From Ziziphus jujuba (Eukaryota; Streptophyta; Magnoliopsida; Rosales; Rhamnaceae), in the NCBI RefSeq assembly GCF_031755915.1, contig NC_083382.1:6324001-6388000 (forward strand): a DNA stretch of 64,000 nucleotides, read 5' to 3'. Positions within the stretch are counted from its first letter, which is position 1. Each line of letters starts with the position of its first letter. A program made the position numbers and the translations under genes. Below, one piece after another: positions 29,312 to 41,850 of this stretch. The notes under the pieces were generated by a model, which was not told where the DNA came from, did no database searches, and saw only the letters and a list, made by a program, of their open reading frames with translations.

Positions 29312-32169
29312 TGTAACACCCCGTCCCAAAGTACAACGGAAGTTTTTCAACTATAACCAAGGGTGACCATTGACCGTTAACGTTGACCGTTGACCGTTGA
29401 CCGAAGGGGTCAAAAGTTGACTTTTTGACTCGGATGAAATTCTAGGTTGACTGAGGTACCGTTACGAAGTACACGTTGGCACGAATTCGTAGACTAGTAG
29501 CACGTTGAAAACAGAGCTACTGTTTGAAAGATATGAGCAAAACAAGTTGGGGTCCAAACTGTCCAAGGGATGCCGGAGTTGACTTTTTATTCATGCAAAA
29601 TTGAGCTTTGACTCATGCATGGTTGTGAAGTGCTCGTCAATACGAGTCCGTAGACTAGCGGCACGTCTGATTTGGACATGTGGTTTGAAAGTTATGGACC
29701 TGTAGAGTTTTTCAAATACTATATTATTTTAATATTATTTTTGAACGTGTAACAATGTGCCACGTGTGACTTAATAAATGTGACCATGTGTCACCATGTT
29801 GAGATACCACATGTCAACCATGTTTAATACCAAATTATTATTTTATTGTTATTTTATATAATAATATTATATTTAATATTAATTAATTATTTTAGTTTAT
29901 TTTATTTTCCTTTTTCTTTTTCTTTTTCTTTTTCTTTTTTTCTCCCCACGTGGGGAAAAAAGGGGGGGGACACGGGAGGAATTTCTTTTTCTTCCTTCTT
30001 CTTCCTCCCTCGTCTTCTTCTTCTCTTTTCTTTTCTTCTCTCCCTTGGGTCCACCGGCCTTCACCAATTCCGGCCACCACCTTGCTACACGTGCCGGCCA
30101 GTGATGAGTGGAGGGAGGAGGCAAGCTCGGCCGCAAAATTTCATAGTCACGGGCCGCCGGACGCGCCCAGATCGGGCCGGAGAAGCCCCCGGCTGGAAAA
30201 TTTTCTCTCTCCTCTTTTCTTGTGTTTTCCGGTGAGCCCAGTCCAAATTGCCACCCCTTTCATCCTATTTTGGGTTCTCTAAGTTCAAATATGGTCTCCA
30301 ATCGTTTAAATTCGAAGTGGTTTGTAAGATGCGAAGGAATCAAGACCGACCGAAGCTTTCCGGCCACCGTCGGTCGAATTGAACTCAATAGAGGTCGGTA
30401 ATGTGATCCTCATCTCACAAGCTTTCCATAGACATATAATGACCCCCCAGGTACCGGGTATTATTTATCCGAATAAAATATTAATTTATTTGACTGTGTG
30501 TGAATTGTGTTCTAGGAGCACCGGTGAGCCGTGGAATTGATCCCATGGTGGATCATGGTTTAATTGCGTGCTCCAAGTGAGTGACCCACCTTTAAACCTA
30601 TTTTGGGATAATTAATTATATTTAATTGCTGTTAAATTGGTATCTAGAATTTATACTCATGTGGTGTAATTTAAATATAATCGGGAAAAAATATTATTTT
30701 ATGTATATATATTTATCCATTGATGCTAAAAGGAATTTTGGGTCATTAAGAAATTCCCGATTATTATTTTATTATGATTTAATTGTATTTATTACACATG
30801 AGCAAGTATTTTCAGTAATTCATTGTGGTTGGATTTTATATTATTTTTGGGCATAATCGGTTTAAATATTTTGAGAAAATATTTGTTTAATTTGATGGTT
30901 TAAATTTTATAATTATGCCCGTGGTATATTATTTGTTGAACCTCGTGTTATGAGAAAAATTATTATTTTATCGTTATCGATATTTTCGTACCGGGTTTGT
31001 TAAAAGAAAATATGTGGGATGGTGAAATTGAAATTTGGTATATTTCCCACGGTGATTTTGGAAAATCGGTACGGTTATAATTAAATTAATAATTATTTTA
31101 GACGCACTCATACAGTATTGGTGTTCTGGTATATATGTGGTTAGCGCACAAGTTATTATGTCTCCCGTGAGTTGCCATTGGACCGTGGGCAGACAGGTTT
31201 GATATAGTGCACATAGCCGCCCCCCTCCTTGGCCGGGATGACGGTTTCGGCAGAGGTACTGTCGGGACGCCGAAGTGCCGTTTGCAAGTTTCTCTCTTTA
31301 ATCTCCCCGCCAGTCGGTGCTCGGGATGCTGGGTATCGGAGGGCATCACTGGTATATGGTGTGGTACGTCAAGTACAAATTTTCCGGATAGAAATTTCAA
31401 ACCCCAAAGAGTACAAAAATTATTTATTATAATTTATTATATTTAATTTATATTTGGGCTATTTAATTATTGTTTATTAAGTTGTTTGATCCCTTGGTTT
31501 TCGGGAAGTACGAATATCGGGTTTTGTGAAAATGTTTTAAAAGGGGAACATTTCCAACGGATTGAATAGTGAGGGTTTTGAGAAAAAGTATTACCTTCAA
31601 ATGTTTATTTATTTATTTATTTAATTGTTCGGTATTGATTAATTAAATCCCTTTATTTGTTATATTATTAATATTAAAAGTGTTCAGTAGATAGGGTCAC
31701 TCACTGAGATGATTAGCATCTCACGTTTTTAAATTCCGTTCCCCTAGGTCCAGGTTGGAGACGTTGATTGTCCAGGACGAGCCCAACGTCTCAGTTCATT
31801 GCCGAAAGTCCAAGAAGTATTCCTTCCCTTTTTCCTCTCCATCTTGTGTTGCTTTCTTATCTGTCATTTTATTAATTCCACATTCATTAGTATAATGCTC
31901 TGTATACTGTATTGGACGTGTAGTTATTATTTATGCATTGGATTGCTGTTATTTCTTTGAAGTGCTGTAAATTTGTGGAATCAATTTGTAGTATTGTGGG
32001 AGGAATAAGGGGATGCTTTTAGAAGTGTGTTTTCAGTGTAGGAAATTTTTGGTAAGTCCTACCCTTAGGGGAGGTGCTGCCGGATTTTCCGTTGGAAGGT
32101 TCGGTGGTATTTCGCTGGGATCAGGGCTTGTCTAGGGTTCCGGGAAGAAATTCTGGACGGGTCCTGACA
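29312..32169 (+). mobile_element. Solo LTR (2858 bp), Gypsy-like family, copy 2
   Basis: It starts TGTAACACCCCGTCCC, ends ACGGGTCCTGACA, and carries the TSD CTTTT. It aligns along much of its length with 2880-5817: TTGACTTTTTG, GACTAGTAGCACGT, GGCCGGGATGA(C/T)GGTTTC, CCGAAGTGCCGTTTGCAAGTTTCTC and AGTGTTCAGTAG blocks recur in order. No internal domain is present. It lies upstream of TNL-C and contains CT-rich and purine-rich tracts at about 29905-30050. Confidence 0.93.
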
Positions 32170-32174
32170 CTTTT
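32170..32174. repeat. Target-site duplication CTTTT, right copy
   Basis: Exact match to 29307-29311, directly after CTGACA. Confidence 0.9.
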
Positions 32175-32633
32175 GGAAACGTTTTGGGCTGGTTATGGGC
32201 TATTTAATAAAAATAAATTTGGATTTACAGTTTTTTTTTGTTTTTTTGGGAATTTGGTCCAATGTCCTTCTTAGAAGGACCATGATGATATATACCCTTA
32301 CATTAGTAAACTTTTTTATTTTGCCCTTTAATATCCATTACAACCTTAAAAAAATTTTAAAAGACCTGTATGTCATTTATTTTAGATCTAATACAAGGAA
32401 ACCTTTTGTGGCTCTTCCGATTCAGCTTATGGATTCTCATCCAAAACTAATGCTGAGATTAGAAAGAGGACCAAATTCAAGGACAACAAGTTTGAGTTCG
32501 ATGAAAGCAATGCTTAGATCTTCAGGCTAATGCTCGATGATGCCCATCTTCAATCTTGCCTTATTTTTACGAGTATCGGAATGCTTTTACCTTCTCGCTT
32601 ATAGTTATTTCTTCTTTGCTGCTTTAGAAATAC

Positions 32634-33068
32634 TTGAATGGTGGATCGAAAGAATCTGGGTCTTTAGCAAACGGTGGTTTTGTTCTGATTCTAATAGGAT
32701 TTGTGGGTGTTTTTAAGTTTTTGATGTTGCTCGCCAAGGTTTCTTTTGAAAAATCTACATCGAGGAGATCGGAGAAGCAATTGAATGTTCTCTTTGGGAC
32801 TTTGGGAGCCATAGTTGGGAATATGGTTTGCTTCCTAATTAGTCCTTTGGTTTTGGATTTCAATTTTGGTCCACTTGATGGTTTTGATAGATCTTCAATT
32901 GCTGTTTTAATGGGTTGCTTAGTTGGTTTTCTAGTTATGCTTGCAACGAAGAGTGCTAAGGCGTTTTGGCTTGGAACTGATCAGTCCAAGTCTAATTTGG
33001 CAATGATTTCATGCGGATGGTTTGCTAGACTAATTCTATATTCACTCAAATTCCCCACTTGCTTGTGA
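32634..33068 (+). pseudogene. Membrane-protein-like frame, probably a gene fragment
   Basis: A 144-codon frame encodes several hydrophobic segments (GGFVLILIGFVGVFKFLMLL; LFGTLGAIVGNMVCFLISPL; IAVLMGCLVGFLVML) separated by charged loops, and ends SNLAMISCGWFARLILYSLK before stopping. This looks like part of a plant integral membrane protein of unknown function with four or so helices. The first residues run in from upstream without a clear start, and no C-terminal part follows, so it is likely a truncated copy. It lies about 200 bp before the RKF3-like pseudogene on the same strand; no link in function is evident. Confidence 0.5.
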
Positions 33069-33266
33069 CTTTCTCTTTCTCATCTGTTCCTTACCATTTT
33101 TCCACTCTTCCAAACAGAAAAGAAAGGGGGAAAAAAAAATGAAGTGTCAAACTAGCTGGCTGAAGATTCAGTTCTTAGTCAAATGCCAATTCCACAACTA
33201 CCACCTATTACTCCACCATCTCCATTCTCATGCTTTTCCTTTTCATGAAACTCAAACCCTAGCCCA

Positions 33267-35168
33267 ATGCCAATGTCCCTCTTCTGGTTCTTCTTCCTCA
33301 TTCTCCATGCACTGTTACTTCTATTCTTGCCGATCCCATCATTCTCCTAGAAAAACGCCAACGTATCATGCCCTCTCAACTTCACTGTCATCTCGAAGTT
33401 GGCTTCAAATGACGGCCACCCCAATTTCGATGTCCCAACCACTTGCAGATATGTGATTCAAAGCTTAAGGCTCGTCAAGTCCATCTATCTCCAGGCCATA
33501 AACAACTTTGCGCCTCTGCTGAAATCCTCTGAGTAATGCCGATCTGCCTTCCAGCTCTTACTCAACGATTATGGTTAGAATTTCGATATTCAATCGTCGT
33601 GCAGATTCCAGACTAGCTGGATCTCCAAACGCTGTGTGAACATCACCAATAGGATGGAATTCAAGCATGTAATTCCCAAATCCATGATCAATACTGTTGT
33701 CCAGAATTATAACCAGTCATTCGCTAATGGCTCTCCTTGCGCTTCGTGCACTTCAGGCTTCGTATTTGACTGGACCTTCTATCGGAAACGTATTGAATTG
33801 TATGGTGTTACCTTTGATTTACGCTGGGGCTTTCGCGAATTATCTTAGACCCATAGATTTAGGGACCGCCGAGTGTTTGTACTCACTTTAATTCACGTCC
33901 AAAAGCTCTAGTAAGAATAAAAAGACTGTGATTGTGGTCGTTGTGATTTGTTGTGTTTCTTTATTGTTGCTCGTAATTGGTAAGTTCTGGTGGTGGAAGA
34001 AACATGCTCTGAGATGAAGAAGAGGAGACTGGGTAATAGAGAGGTAGGATTCGATTCTGCATTAGAGTCCATTAGTGGAAGCACCAATTTAGTTAAATTC
34101 TCATTCGATGAGATTAAGAAAGTGACTAGAAATTTTTCTAGTGATTATATCATTGGTAGGGGAGGATATGGGAATATGTATAAAGAGGTACTGGTAGATG
34201 GTTCCGAAGTAGCTTTGAAGAGATTCAACAATTGTTCCACTGCTGGGGATACCAGTTTCACTCATGAGGTTGAGGTAATTGCCAGTGTTAGACATGTCAA
34301 TCTTGTTGCTTTGAGAGGTTATTGTATTGCCACAACTCCAATGGAGGGTCACTAGAGAATCATTGTGTGCAATTTGATGAAGAATGGTGGTTTTCACAAC
34401 CATATATTTGGTTATAAGGAGAAGAAACTTATTTGGCCAATTCGTCAAAAGATTGCACTGGGGACCGCAAGAGGATTGGCTTATTTGCATTATGGGGCTT
34501 AACCTGGAATTATCCACATAGACATAAAAGCTAATAATATAATTTTGGATGAGATGTTTGAAGCCAAGGTGGTGGATTTTGGACTTGCAAAGTTCACACA
34601 TGAGGGAATGACACATTTGAGCACCAGGGTTGCTGGAACTATGGGATATGTTGCCCCAGAGTATGCCTTGTATGGACAGTTGACAGAGAGAAGTGATGTG
34701 TATAGCTTTGGTGTTGCGCTTCTTGAGCTTCTAAGTGGGAAGAAAGCACTTTTTATTGGTAATGAGGATCAACCCTCCCTTGTGACCGATTAGGCTTGGT
34801 CATTAGTGCATGATGGCAGAGCTTTAGATGTCATTGAAGATGATATGCCAAACAAAGGTCCATCTCAGGTTTTAGAGAAGTATGTATTAGTTGCAGTTCT
34901 TTGTTCTCATCCACAGTTGTATGCTAGGCCAACAATGGATCAGGCTGTGAAAATGTTGGAAACGGACATGTCAATTCCCTCCACTTTAGAACAGCCAATT
35001 CCTCTGGTAGCTGAGCTTAATGACATTGAAAGATCTATGAGCACTAGCGGCTCGGGTATGCCCATGAGTCCTAGAGGTTATAGTTCATATACATATGAAA
35101 GTGATCGCCCTTTGGAACTCGAGGGAGAAAGACAAACTTCAGGTTCCCGAGTAGAAAAGCTTTCATAG
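33267..35168 (+). pseudogene. RKF3-like SPARK-domain receptor-like kinase, pseudogene
   Basis: The reading starts MPMSLFWFFFLILHALLLLF, a signal peptide, followed at 33348-33350 by a TAG. The extracellular SPARK part shows NANVSCPLNFTVISKL and SPCASCTSGF, with more stops and a frameshift near 33800. A membrane segment (VIVVVVVICCVSLLLLVIG) follows at about 33928. The kinase keeps GRGGYGNMYK, VALKRF and DFGLAK, but HRD reads HID. Stops interrupt it at 34353-34355, 34500-34502 and 34791-34793, all in one frame. The family is intronless, as here. It resembles Arabidopsis RKF3/At1g11050-type kinases by motif memory. Confidence 0.85.
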
Positions 35169-35880
35169 TCGGAAGGGGCGTGTTTGGGCTCCAATTGGAA
35201 GTCGGGGTTTGTATAACTTGACGTAAGAGATAAATTGGTGGTGTTTGTTTTCACTCTCCACTAATTTGTATGCTTACCCTTCGTTTATTTCTTGGCTTAC
35301 ACTGCAGGGTTCTTTGAGTCTGGACTTTGCATCTCTCATTGTAAAGATTAAGATAGATGCATTATAGAGTTGATTCTTTGAATTGAAATAGTGTGAACTG
35401 GGTACATAATTTTTGCTGTTAGTTGAGAATAATTTCATACTTAATGAAACCATTTTGTGTTTGGAAGTTTGATGATTTGCAAATGCAAAGATGCTAACAT
35501 AGCAGTTGTACCATAGTTCATACCCTACTCTAGATAACAGGGTTGTATGTAATAGTTATATTCTACATATTCTTTTCTGTTTTTGTAATTTTCGTGTCTC
35601 TTCAAAAGGAAATTTTAAGTAATCAACTTGGAGCTGTGCCTGTTCTGCAGGGGTGATTGCGGCATTTTTGCTTTGAAATTTATTGAGCACAAAAGCAGTG
35701 AGGAGAACCTTTTATTTGGCCCGGAAGACAATAGTTGGTTTAGGAAAAAATATGCTGTTGAGTTGTATGTTAATAAATTTTCAATGTAGATCGTATGTTT
35801 AATGTTATGGCACCCTACGCTGAATCTAGCTTTACTAATGATAACCATCGACAAAATAAAAGAAAATAAGACCCTCAGTA
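35169..35880. other. 3' flank of the RKF3-like pseudogene
   Basis: No gene is seen. The early part is plausible 3' untranslated sequence of the kinase. The later part leads into the CACTA-like repeats. Confidence 0.5.
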
Positions 35881-37140
35881 GTGATAGAAATTCAAACAAA
35901 CATGATTACCGATGGTGCATCGGGAATTCCTGATGTCGACGGGTCCATCGGTAATTACCGATACGCTTTTGGTGACATCAATTCACATATTTTTTTACTC
36001 CAAAAAGTCCGCCAATGTGTGTTTCTGACAACAACATGCAAAATATACATTCATCAATGACCCGAAACAGAAAAAAAACCCCAAAGGTTCGGAAAAAGTT
36101 CTCAAATTGGCACAAAAATTTGATTACCGTAGGGCCTTCGGTAATTGCTGATGAAACCTATGGTAATCAATTTGTAGTTGCTGGAAACATTACCGTAGGT
36201 TTCATTAGTAATTACCGAAACCCCTATGATTATCACATTTTACCAATTGTTTGGCCGCCATAAGTCCCCTAATGTGTGTTAAATGCAACAATATGCAAAA
36301 TATACATTCTTCAATGATCCTAAGGAGAAAAAACCCCAAAAGTTCTGAAAAAGTTCTTAGATTGGCACAATAATTTGATTACCGTAGGGCCTTCGGTAAT
36401 TACCAATGAAACCTACGGTAATCAATTTGTAGTTTCTAGAAAAATTACCGTAGGTTTCATTGGTAATTACTGAAACCCCTATGGTTATCACATTTTACCA
36501 ATTGTTTGGCCCCCACAAGTCCCCTAATGTGTGTTAAATGCAACAACAAGCAAAATATACATTCTTCAATGATCCTAAGGAGAAAAAACCCCAAAATTTC
36601 TAAAAAAGTTCTCAAATTGGCACAAACATTTAATTACTGTAGGGCCTTTGGTAATTACCGATGAAACTTACAGTAATTTTTCAAGCATGGACAAACTGAT
36701 TACCATTGGTTGCATAGGTAATTACCGAAGACTCTACGGTAATCAAATTTTTGTGCCAATTTGAGAACATTTTCATAATGTTTGGGGTTTATTCTCCTTA
36801 GGATCATTGAAGAATGTATATTTTGCATGTTGTTGCATTTAACACACATTAGGAGACTTGTGGGGGCCAAAAAATTGGTAAAATGTGATTACCATAGAGG
36901 TTTTGGTAATTACCGATGAAACCTATAGTATGTTTTCCAGCAACTACAAATTGAATGTTTTCACTTATTAATGTTGTTTTCTCTTACTTTATCAACGGTT
37001 ATCTTTAATAAAGCTAGATTTAGCATGTTCTTGGTGGAAACACACATGATTGAAGTTGTCGGATGGAATTGTGGTGATTCTTTTACGACAGTGGATAAAT
37101 GTCAATTACTGACGATGCATTAGTAATTACCATTGGGCAG
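35880..37140. mobile_element. CACTA-like subterminal repeat region
   Basis: Short motifs of the form GGTAATTACCGA, GATTACCGTAGGGCCTTCGG and ACCTACGGTAATCA recur in both orientations many times. Dense, mixed-orientation short repeats of this kind (CGGTAATTACCG) are typical of the ends of CACTA/EnSpm DNA transposons. No transposase frame or certain CACTA terminus is visible, so this is probably a non-autonomous or remnant element. Confidence 0.6.
36000..36700. repeat. ~256-bp tandem repeat, nearly three copies, plus an inverted copy to ~36950
   Basis: The unit with AATGTGTGTT...GCAAAATATACATTC recurs with spacing 257 and 255 bp (anchor GCAAAATATAC at 36038, 36295 and 36550). From about 36700 to 36950 the same unit appears inverted (GAATGTATATTTTGCATGTTGTTGCATTTAACACACATTAG at about 36811-36851). 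Confidence 0.85.
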
Positions 37141-38339
37141 TAATAGCATCCATGAACGAGTAAGAAACCAACAAAAAACTGAAGAAATAACTGAACACAG
37201 AATGATACTTTAGAAACACAATACAATAGATGACTTTGCCAACAAAACAACACATAAAACCAACGTCTATTATGCCAAAACACATGTTACTCGGTTAAGC
37301 TACTAATTGCATTCCTTACTACATTGCATAATACACGCATACCGCATAACATGCCCCTATTGTCTTTTATTCACCATCATTCATAAAGTTTTCCAACAAG
37401 GTTGGTAATCTTGTAAGGTTGCCAAAAAAAAAAGGTAGATTATTGACGATTCGCCCGTTGGTAATCTTGTTCATTTCTAATTTTTGAATATTTTTTTTAT
37501 CATATTTTTGTGTGTTTTCTTTTGTTTACCATGATTCTCATCATAAAATGAAGTTGCATTGAGCATAAATCTTGGTGTAAATAAACATTATCAAAGTGTA
37601 TAAGAATTAAACCTTGGCATGTTTACAAGTTAGGTTCTGCTCAGCATAAGGTCAAAATGTAGTTATTTTTACCAACTCACCAGAAATGAAGGCACCTGCA
37701 GAGGATCCCAGCAATAAAGCATTGACACTCAAGGATGTTTTTGGATTCAAAGCGTGTTGTGTGGAGATTAATAAACAAATAACTGAAGCAGATAAGAGTG
37801 TATAAGAATAATACAGAAAACATATTAAAGTGAGCTTCCATTATTTGCTTATAATGTACAGAAGTATTATACAATAACATCATTGAAAAGGAACAAATAC
37901 TACTTGGACATGAATCATAACTACACTAGTGTTCATTATTTTACTAAGAGTGGTAACAACTCATCATTAAGGCATAGTAAAAAAGATGTCGGGTCATTAT
38001 CAAAACTTCATTTTTGGAAAATTATAAACATATATACAAGCAGGAAAGTTGGCTTTCCATAAAATTATTGCTCTTCACTAACTTCAAAAGAATGATCTAG
38101 CTACCAGATATGAGCTGTTCAGGATGTTAAACATTCCAACATATTGTATTGCTGCTGGCATGTAATCACGTTAAATAGAAACTTCAAACTTTTCCATGTC
38201 TATGTTGCTGCATTATTCTACACCTCTCACATCATCTCATATACCTGCATCTGGAGAAAACTGAGGAGAGCTCATTTTAAATTTAAGGAATAAAAACAAG
38301 CAACTGCTTTTTTCACCTAAACAATTAACAGCCAGTCCT
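37141..38339. other. AT-rich stretch, nothing recognised
   Basis: No protein-like frame or known repeat could be assigned; it lies 3' of the possible minus-strand gene at 38340-40977 and could include its 3' flank. Confidence 0.45.
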
Positions 38340-39835
38340 CTAGTAGTCATATCCTCTTAATGCCTCAAGGATTTTATCCACCCATCTACCATAAAAAAAA
38401 ATTATATCAGGTAGCATGTTCAAATAATTGATCATAATCACATAAAAGCAAGCACGTATATTCTTCTGGTCAGGTACAATGTGAAAATTACTACAAGGAA
38501 TCCCACTTGTTAAAAAAAAAAAAAAATCAACAGCTATCATTTTGTCAAATTCACAACTGGCACAAGTAAATTCTTATAATTGACACATAATTTCTCCATT
38601 TGACCATGCCAAAAGTATAAAATAATAGAAACAGAGTAGCTCTCCGTGGGGTGTGTCCCTAATTTCATCTTCTAAGGGATTCTTTATAACCCCTTCAGTC
38701 TAAAATGGAAATAAAGTTTTCCATTAGTACAAGTGATTGAAAACCATTGGATGGCTCTATTGCAAAAATGTAAGAGAAATCAAATAAAAATATTAAAAAA
38801 AATATGGCCCTTTGATAGATCACGAAACTGGTATGCAACTTAACTATCGTCCAGGTATGTTCAGAGCCAGAACTATCAAGTAAGGCTTCTCTCTCAAGAT
38901 GTAATGTATATACTTTCTTCGAATTCTATCTTCGAAGAAACAAGAGTATGCCTACGACAAGACAGTGAAATGAGAAAAGGTAAATTTAAACATTTCGAAA
39001 TATTCAGTCAGAATGAGGACACAAATGAAGGTGCAACTCATACCTTCCTAGATGCATAGATGCAATAGGTCCTCCATATCCAAACATGCCAAAAAAGGGC
39101 TGCATAACCAAGATATGCTTAAAAGATAAATTTCAACAAGTAACACTAAGAAGACAGTGGACACAAGACATAACGTACAAACAAATTGTACTTTGAATAT
39201 GGAGGAAGAAATGCATGCTAATAAATAATCAAGAGAAACAGAAAATAAGATAAAGTACATGTAGGAAATGAAAGGTAGACTTCTCTTTATATTAGAATGA
39301 AACATACATGAACAAGCTACAAAAGTTAGTGTCTCATTTTCACCATATAAATAAGTGTATGCACAAGATAAAAGCAAAATAAAAAGATATTGAAAACAGA
39401 TTTTTCCATAAGGTATGGAGGTTTTAACCCTATTGCCTGTCCTTTTGAAGACCTGTGAAGTGATGCACCCATTTTGACCCTATATAGAATATATGTAAAT
39501 GACACCATTTGAAGAACACAAAAACCTCACAGAATATGGAAATCAGAATTTGAAAATAACACTTATTATCATAATAAAAATAATGAAAAATGTATTTTCT
39601 TGTCAGGTTGCTTAAGGTTTTAGTTCTTTCGTAAATTCTTCTTCTGTTTGACACTAGCATATCCACTTTATAGGGAAAAAAATTTCTTTAATTCATTATG
39701 CCTTTTTGAAGTACCAATCGCTTGTTCAAGGAATTACATCAAGAATGAGTATTAAAAATAAAATATAAGAATTGTAAGAAAAAAAGCAGTAGGAATTGGT
39801 TCAATGATCACACTAAGTATATTTCATTGTTTAAA

Positions 39836-39866
<31 letters not shown>

Positions 39867-40977
39867 TAATATGGTGTGATAAGACGAAGCTTAAGGAATT
39901 TCAAATCATTTCAAGATCTTGATGTGGAAAGACATGAGCTCATAAATGCAACTAAAAAAATTATTTATTGTACTAATAGAAAAGCATATATACAATATTA
40001 GAAAAGATACTTGTTTTCCTTACCACTTTACAGTTGAATTCTCATCACTGCCATCCATTCCAGGATGAGGGTTAAATATTGAAATCCTCAATCAACAATA
40101 TCCACTCTGCAAATATTTAAAGAAAATGTATATTTACCATAAAGTGATACTTTAAAATGTATAAAAAATTCAAGGTGGGCAATGTAAAAAAAACATGACC
40201 ACTGAAGTAGGGTATAAAAATAAAAAAACAACTACAAAAGTGTTGGAAGACCAATTTTAGTAAATACATAAATTTAAGCTGCTAGGCATCAAAATATAAT
40301 TCAAGGCAACCAGGGATATGTAGCACAATTATTCTAGAAATACGCACAAATCACAGATAATTTCTATCCAATTGAAGGATAAACAGAAAAGTTAATATCA
40401 AATAAGAAGGTATCAAAAGACCAGTTTATTTAATACAGAACCCAGTAAGTTAACTTTTTAACCTCCACAGAAATTCAAGTTGATATATAAATTAGGAACA
40501 AAAAAGAGCTTAATTCCAATAATTAATATATTACATGGGGACTGCATAAATAATCATAGCCCAAATTACACAATTGCCTAATTTGCAGGTTTCATAGGCA
40601 AAGTAAATAATAAGTCATTTTAGTTCACGCTCTGCCTTCCTAACATAATATCTTTTAAATGAAAATCAAGCAAGAAATCAATAAAATGTCATTTAACTTA
40701 GAGCAAGCATACAAAGGACATAGAGTCAGCATAAAAAGGTTATCCAGTTAACACTTATCATAACAAGACCCACCTAATAAGTCTTCGATCACCTTCATTG
40801 TTTGACCATACTGCTTGCAAGGAATTATCTTGGTATATGATCAGATTAGCGTAAATACCTAATTGAAAACAAAATTGAAAACACAGTGGGTCATTTTTTA
40901 AAGCTATGACAAAAAAACCTTACAATAAGATTGGCAAGAGCAGTCTCCTTTACTGCGCTCTCTTCCTTGCTTGCCAT
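38340..40977 (-). CDS. Possible multi-exon gene of unknown function
   Basis: Short exon-like pieces on the minus strand have good splice sites. Exon 1 (40924-40977) reads MASKEESAVKETALANLI before a donor GTAAGG. A candidate exon near 40765-40855 encodes IYQDNSLQAVWSNNEGDRRL and ends at AG|GTGGGT. The last two fit perfectly: 39044-39099 (PFFGMFGYGGPIASMHLG plus two bases) and 38340-38385, joining in phase to give RWVDKILEALRGYDY and a stop. A candidate piece lies near 40035-40105, but with a stop in one frame. I do not recognise the protein. A CT-repeat just 5' of the ATG (40986-41029) is common in plant 5' UTRs. It may be a real gene or a decayed copy. Confidence 0.4.
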
Positions 40978-40985
40978 TACTTCAT

Positions 40986-41029
40986 CGTTTCCTCTCTCTC
41001 TCTCTCTCTCCCTCTCTCTCTCTCTCTCT
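40986..41029 (-). repeat. (CT)n microsatellite in putative 5' UTR
   Basis: CTCTCT run of about 44 bp, immediately upstream of the possible start codon at 40975-40977 on the minus strand. Confidence 0.85.
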
Positions 41030-41312
41030 GTGTTTTTATTTTGTTTGGGATATGACCACTTCAGTTCAGCGTCTAATGCTCACACATTTGAATATTTAGA
41101 CACCATCGTCGATTATGTTTGAATCGGAAATTCGAAAACTCAAACCCTAACCCTAAATCTAGTTTTTTCGGGGGAAGGGTGAGGAAGGAGAAGAGAAGAT
41201 CCGGTGAAAATTTTGAAGGAGTAGAACTCAAAGGGAAGTGAAAGAAAGAAAAAAACAGAGAAGGGAACAATGGACTTTTCGTTTAATTTGTTTTTGATAT
41301 CTCAAAAGGGTA

Positions 41313-41850
41313 CTATAGAAATATTAAAAAATAAGAGGGCAAAACAAAAAGAATTAGAATCGAGTGGGTAGATATTGTTAGGAGGACTCCAATAGGGGTA
41401 AAGGGCCAAATTCCCTTTTTTTTTTTAACATTACAAAATACCCCAAAGCCCATCCGCCGCATGCTCTCCATGCATAACTCCAAGCTAGTCATCAAGTCTT
41501 TAAATTTGAACTTGTGCCTTTGTCTCCTCTCATTGGGATTGCATTGCTCTTCACGACCTTGCACATTAGTAACTCCCTCCATATTGATGGTGACATCTGA
41601 ACTGGCCATCATGCCTACTTTCACGTTACACCAGTCGTATGCTTGGGTAGCAATTGGCTCTGATACCAACTGTCATGGGCCAACGCTCCTGTACGGTACT
41701 TAGCACCTCTTTGGGCAAGCTAATACTATGTGGAAGCTATGAGTAGTAAAGCAGGAAGTAGGAGAGTTTGAAAGAATGTGAAAAATGTTTATATTGCTTA
41801 AATTCTTAGATATGTTACAAACTTGAACCTATGCGTTCAAGGCATAGGTA
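41313..41850 (-). mobile_element. LTR-retrotransposon fragment (LTR edge, primer-binding site, gag start)
   Basis: On the minus strand GGCCCATGACA|GT|TGGTATCAGAGCC marks an LTR end (41671) and a Met-tRNA primer-binding site (about 41655-41668). A gag-like start follows (MMASSDVTINMEG near 41610, then a heptad-like LMTSLELCMESMRR), resembling the coiled-coil N-terminus of Gypsy gag proteins. The frame stops soon after. The outer LTR end to the right of 41671 and the rest of the element are not found. Confidence 0.6.

Noticed and set aside
29846..30282. Overlapping frames on both strands
   Set aside because: They result from pyrimidine-rich low-complexity sequence within solo LTR copy 2.
36000..36950. 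CRISPR-like regular repeats
   Set aside because: Units are about 256 bp with diverged copies, one inverted, in a plant nuclear sequence; this is transposon structure.
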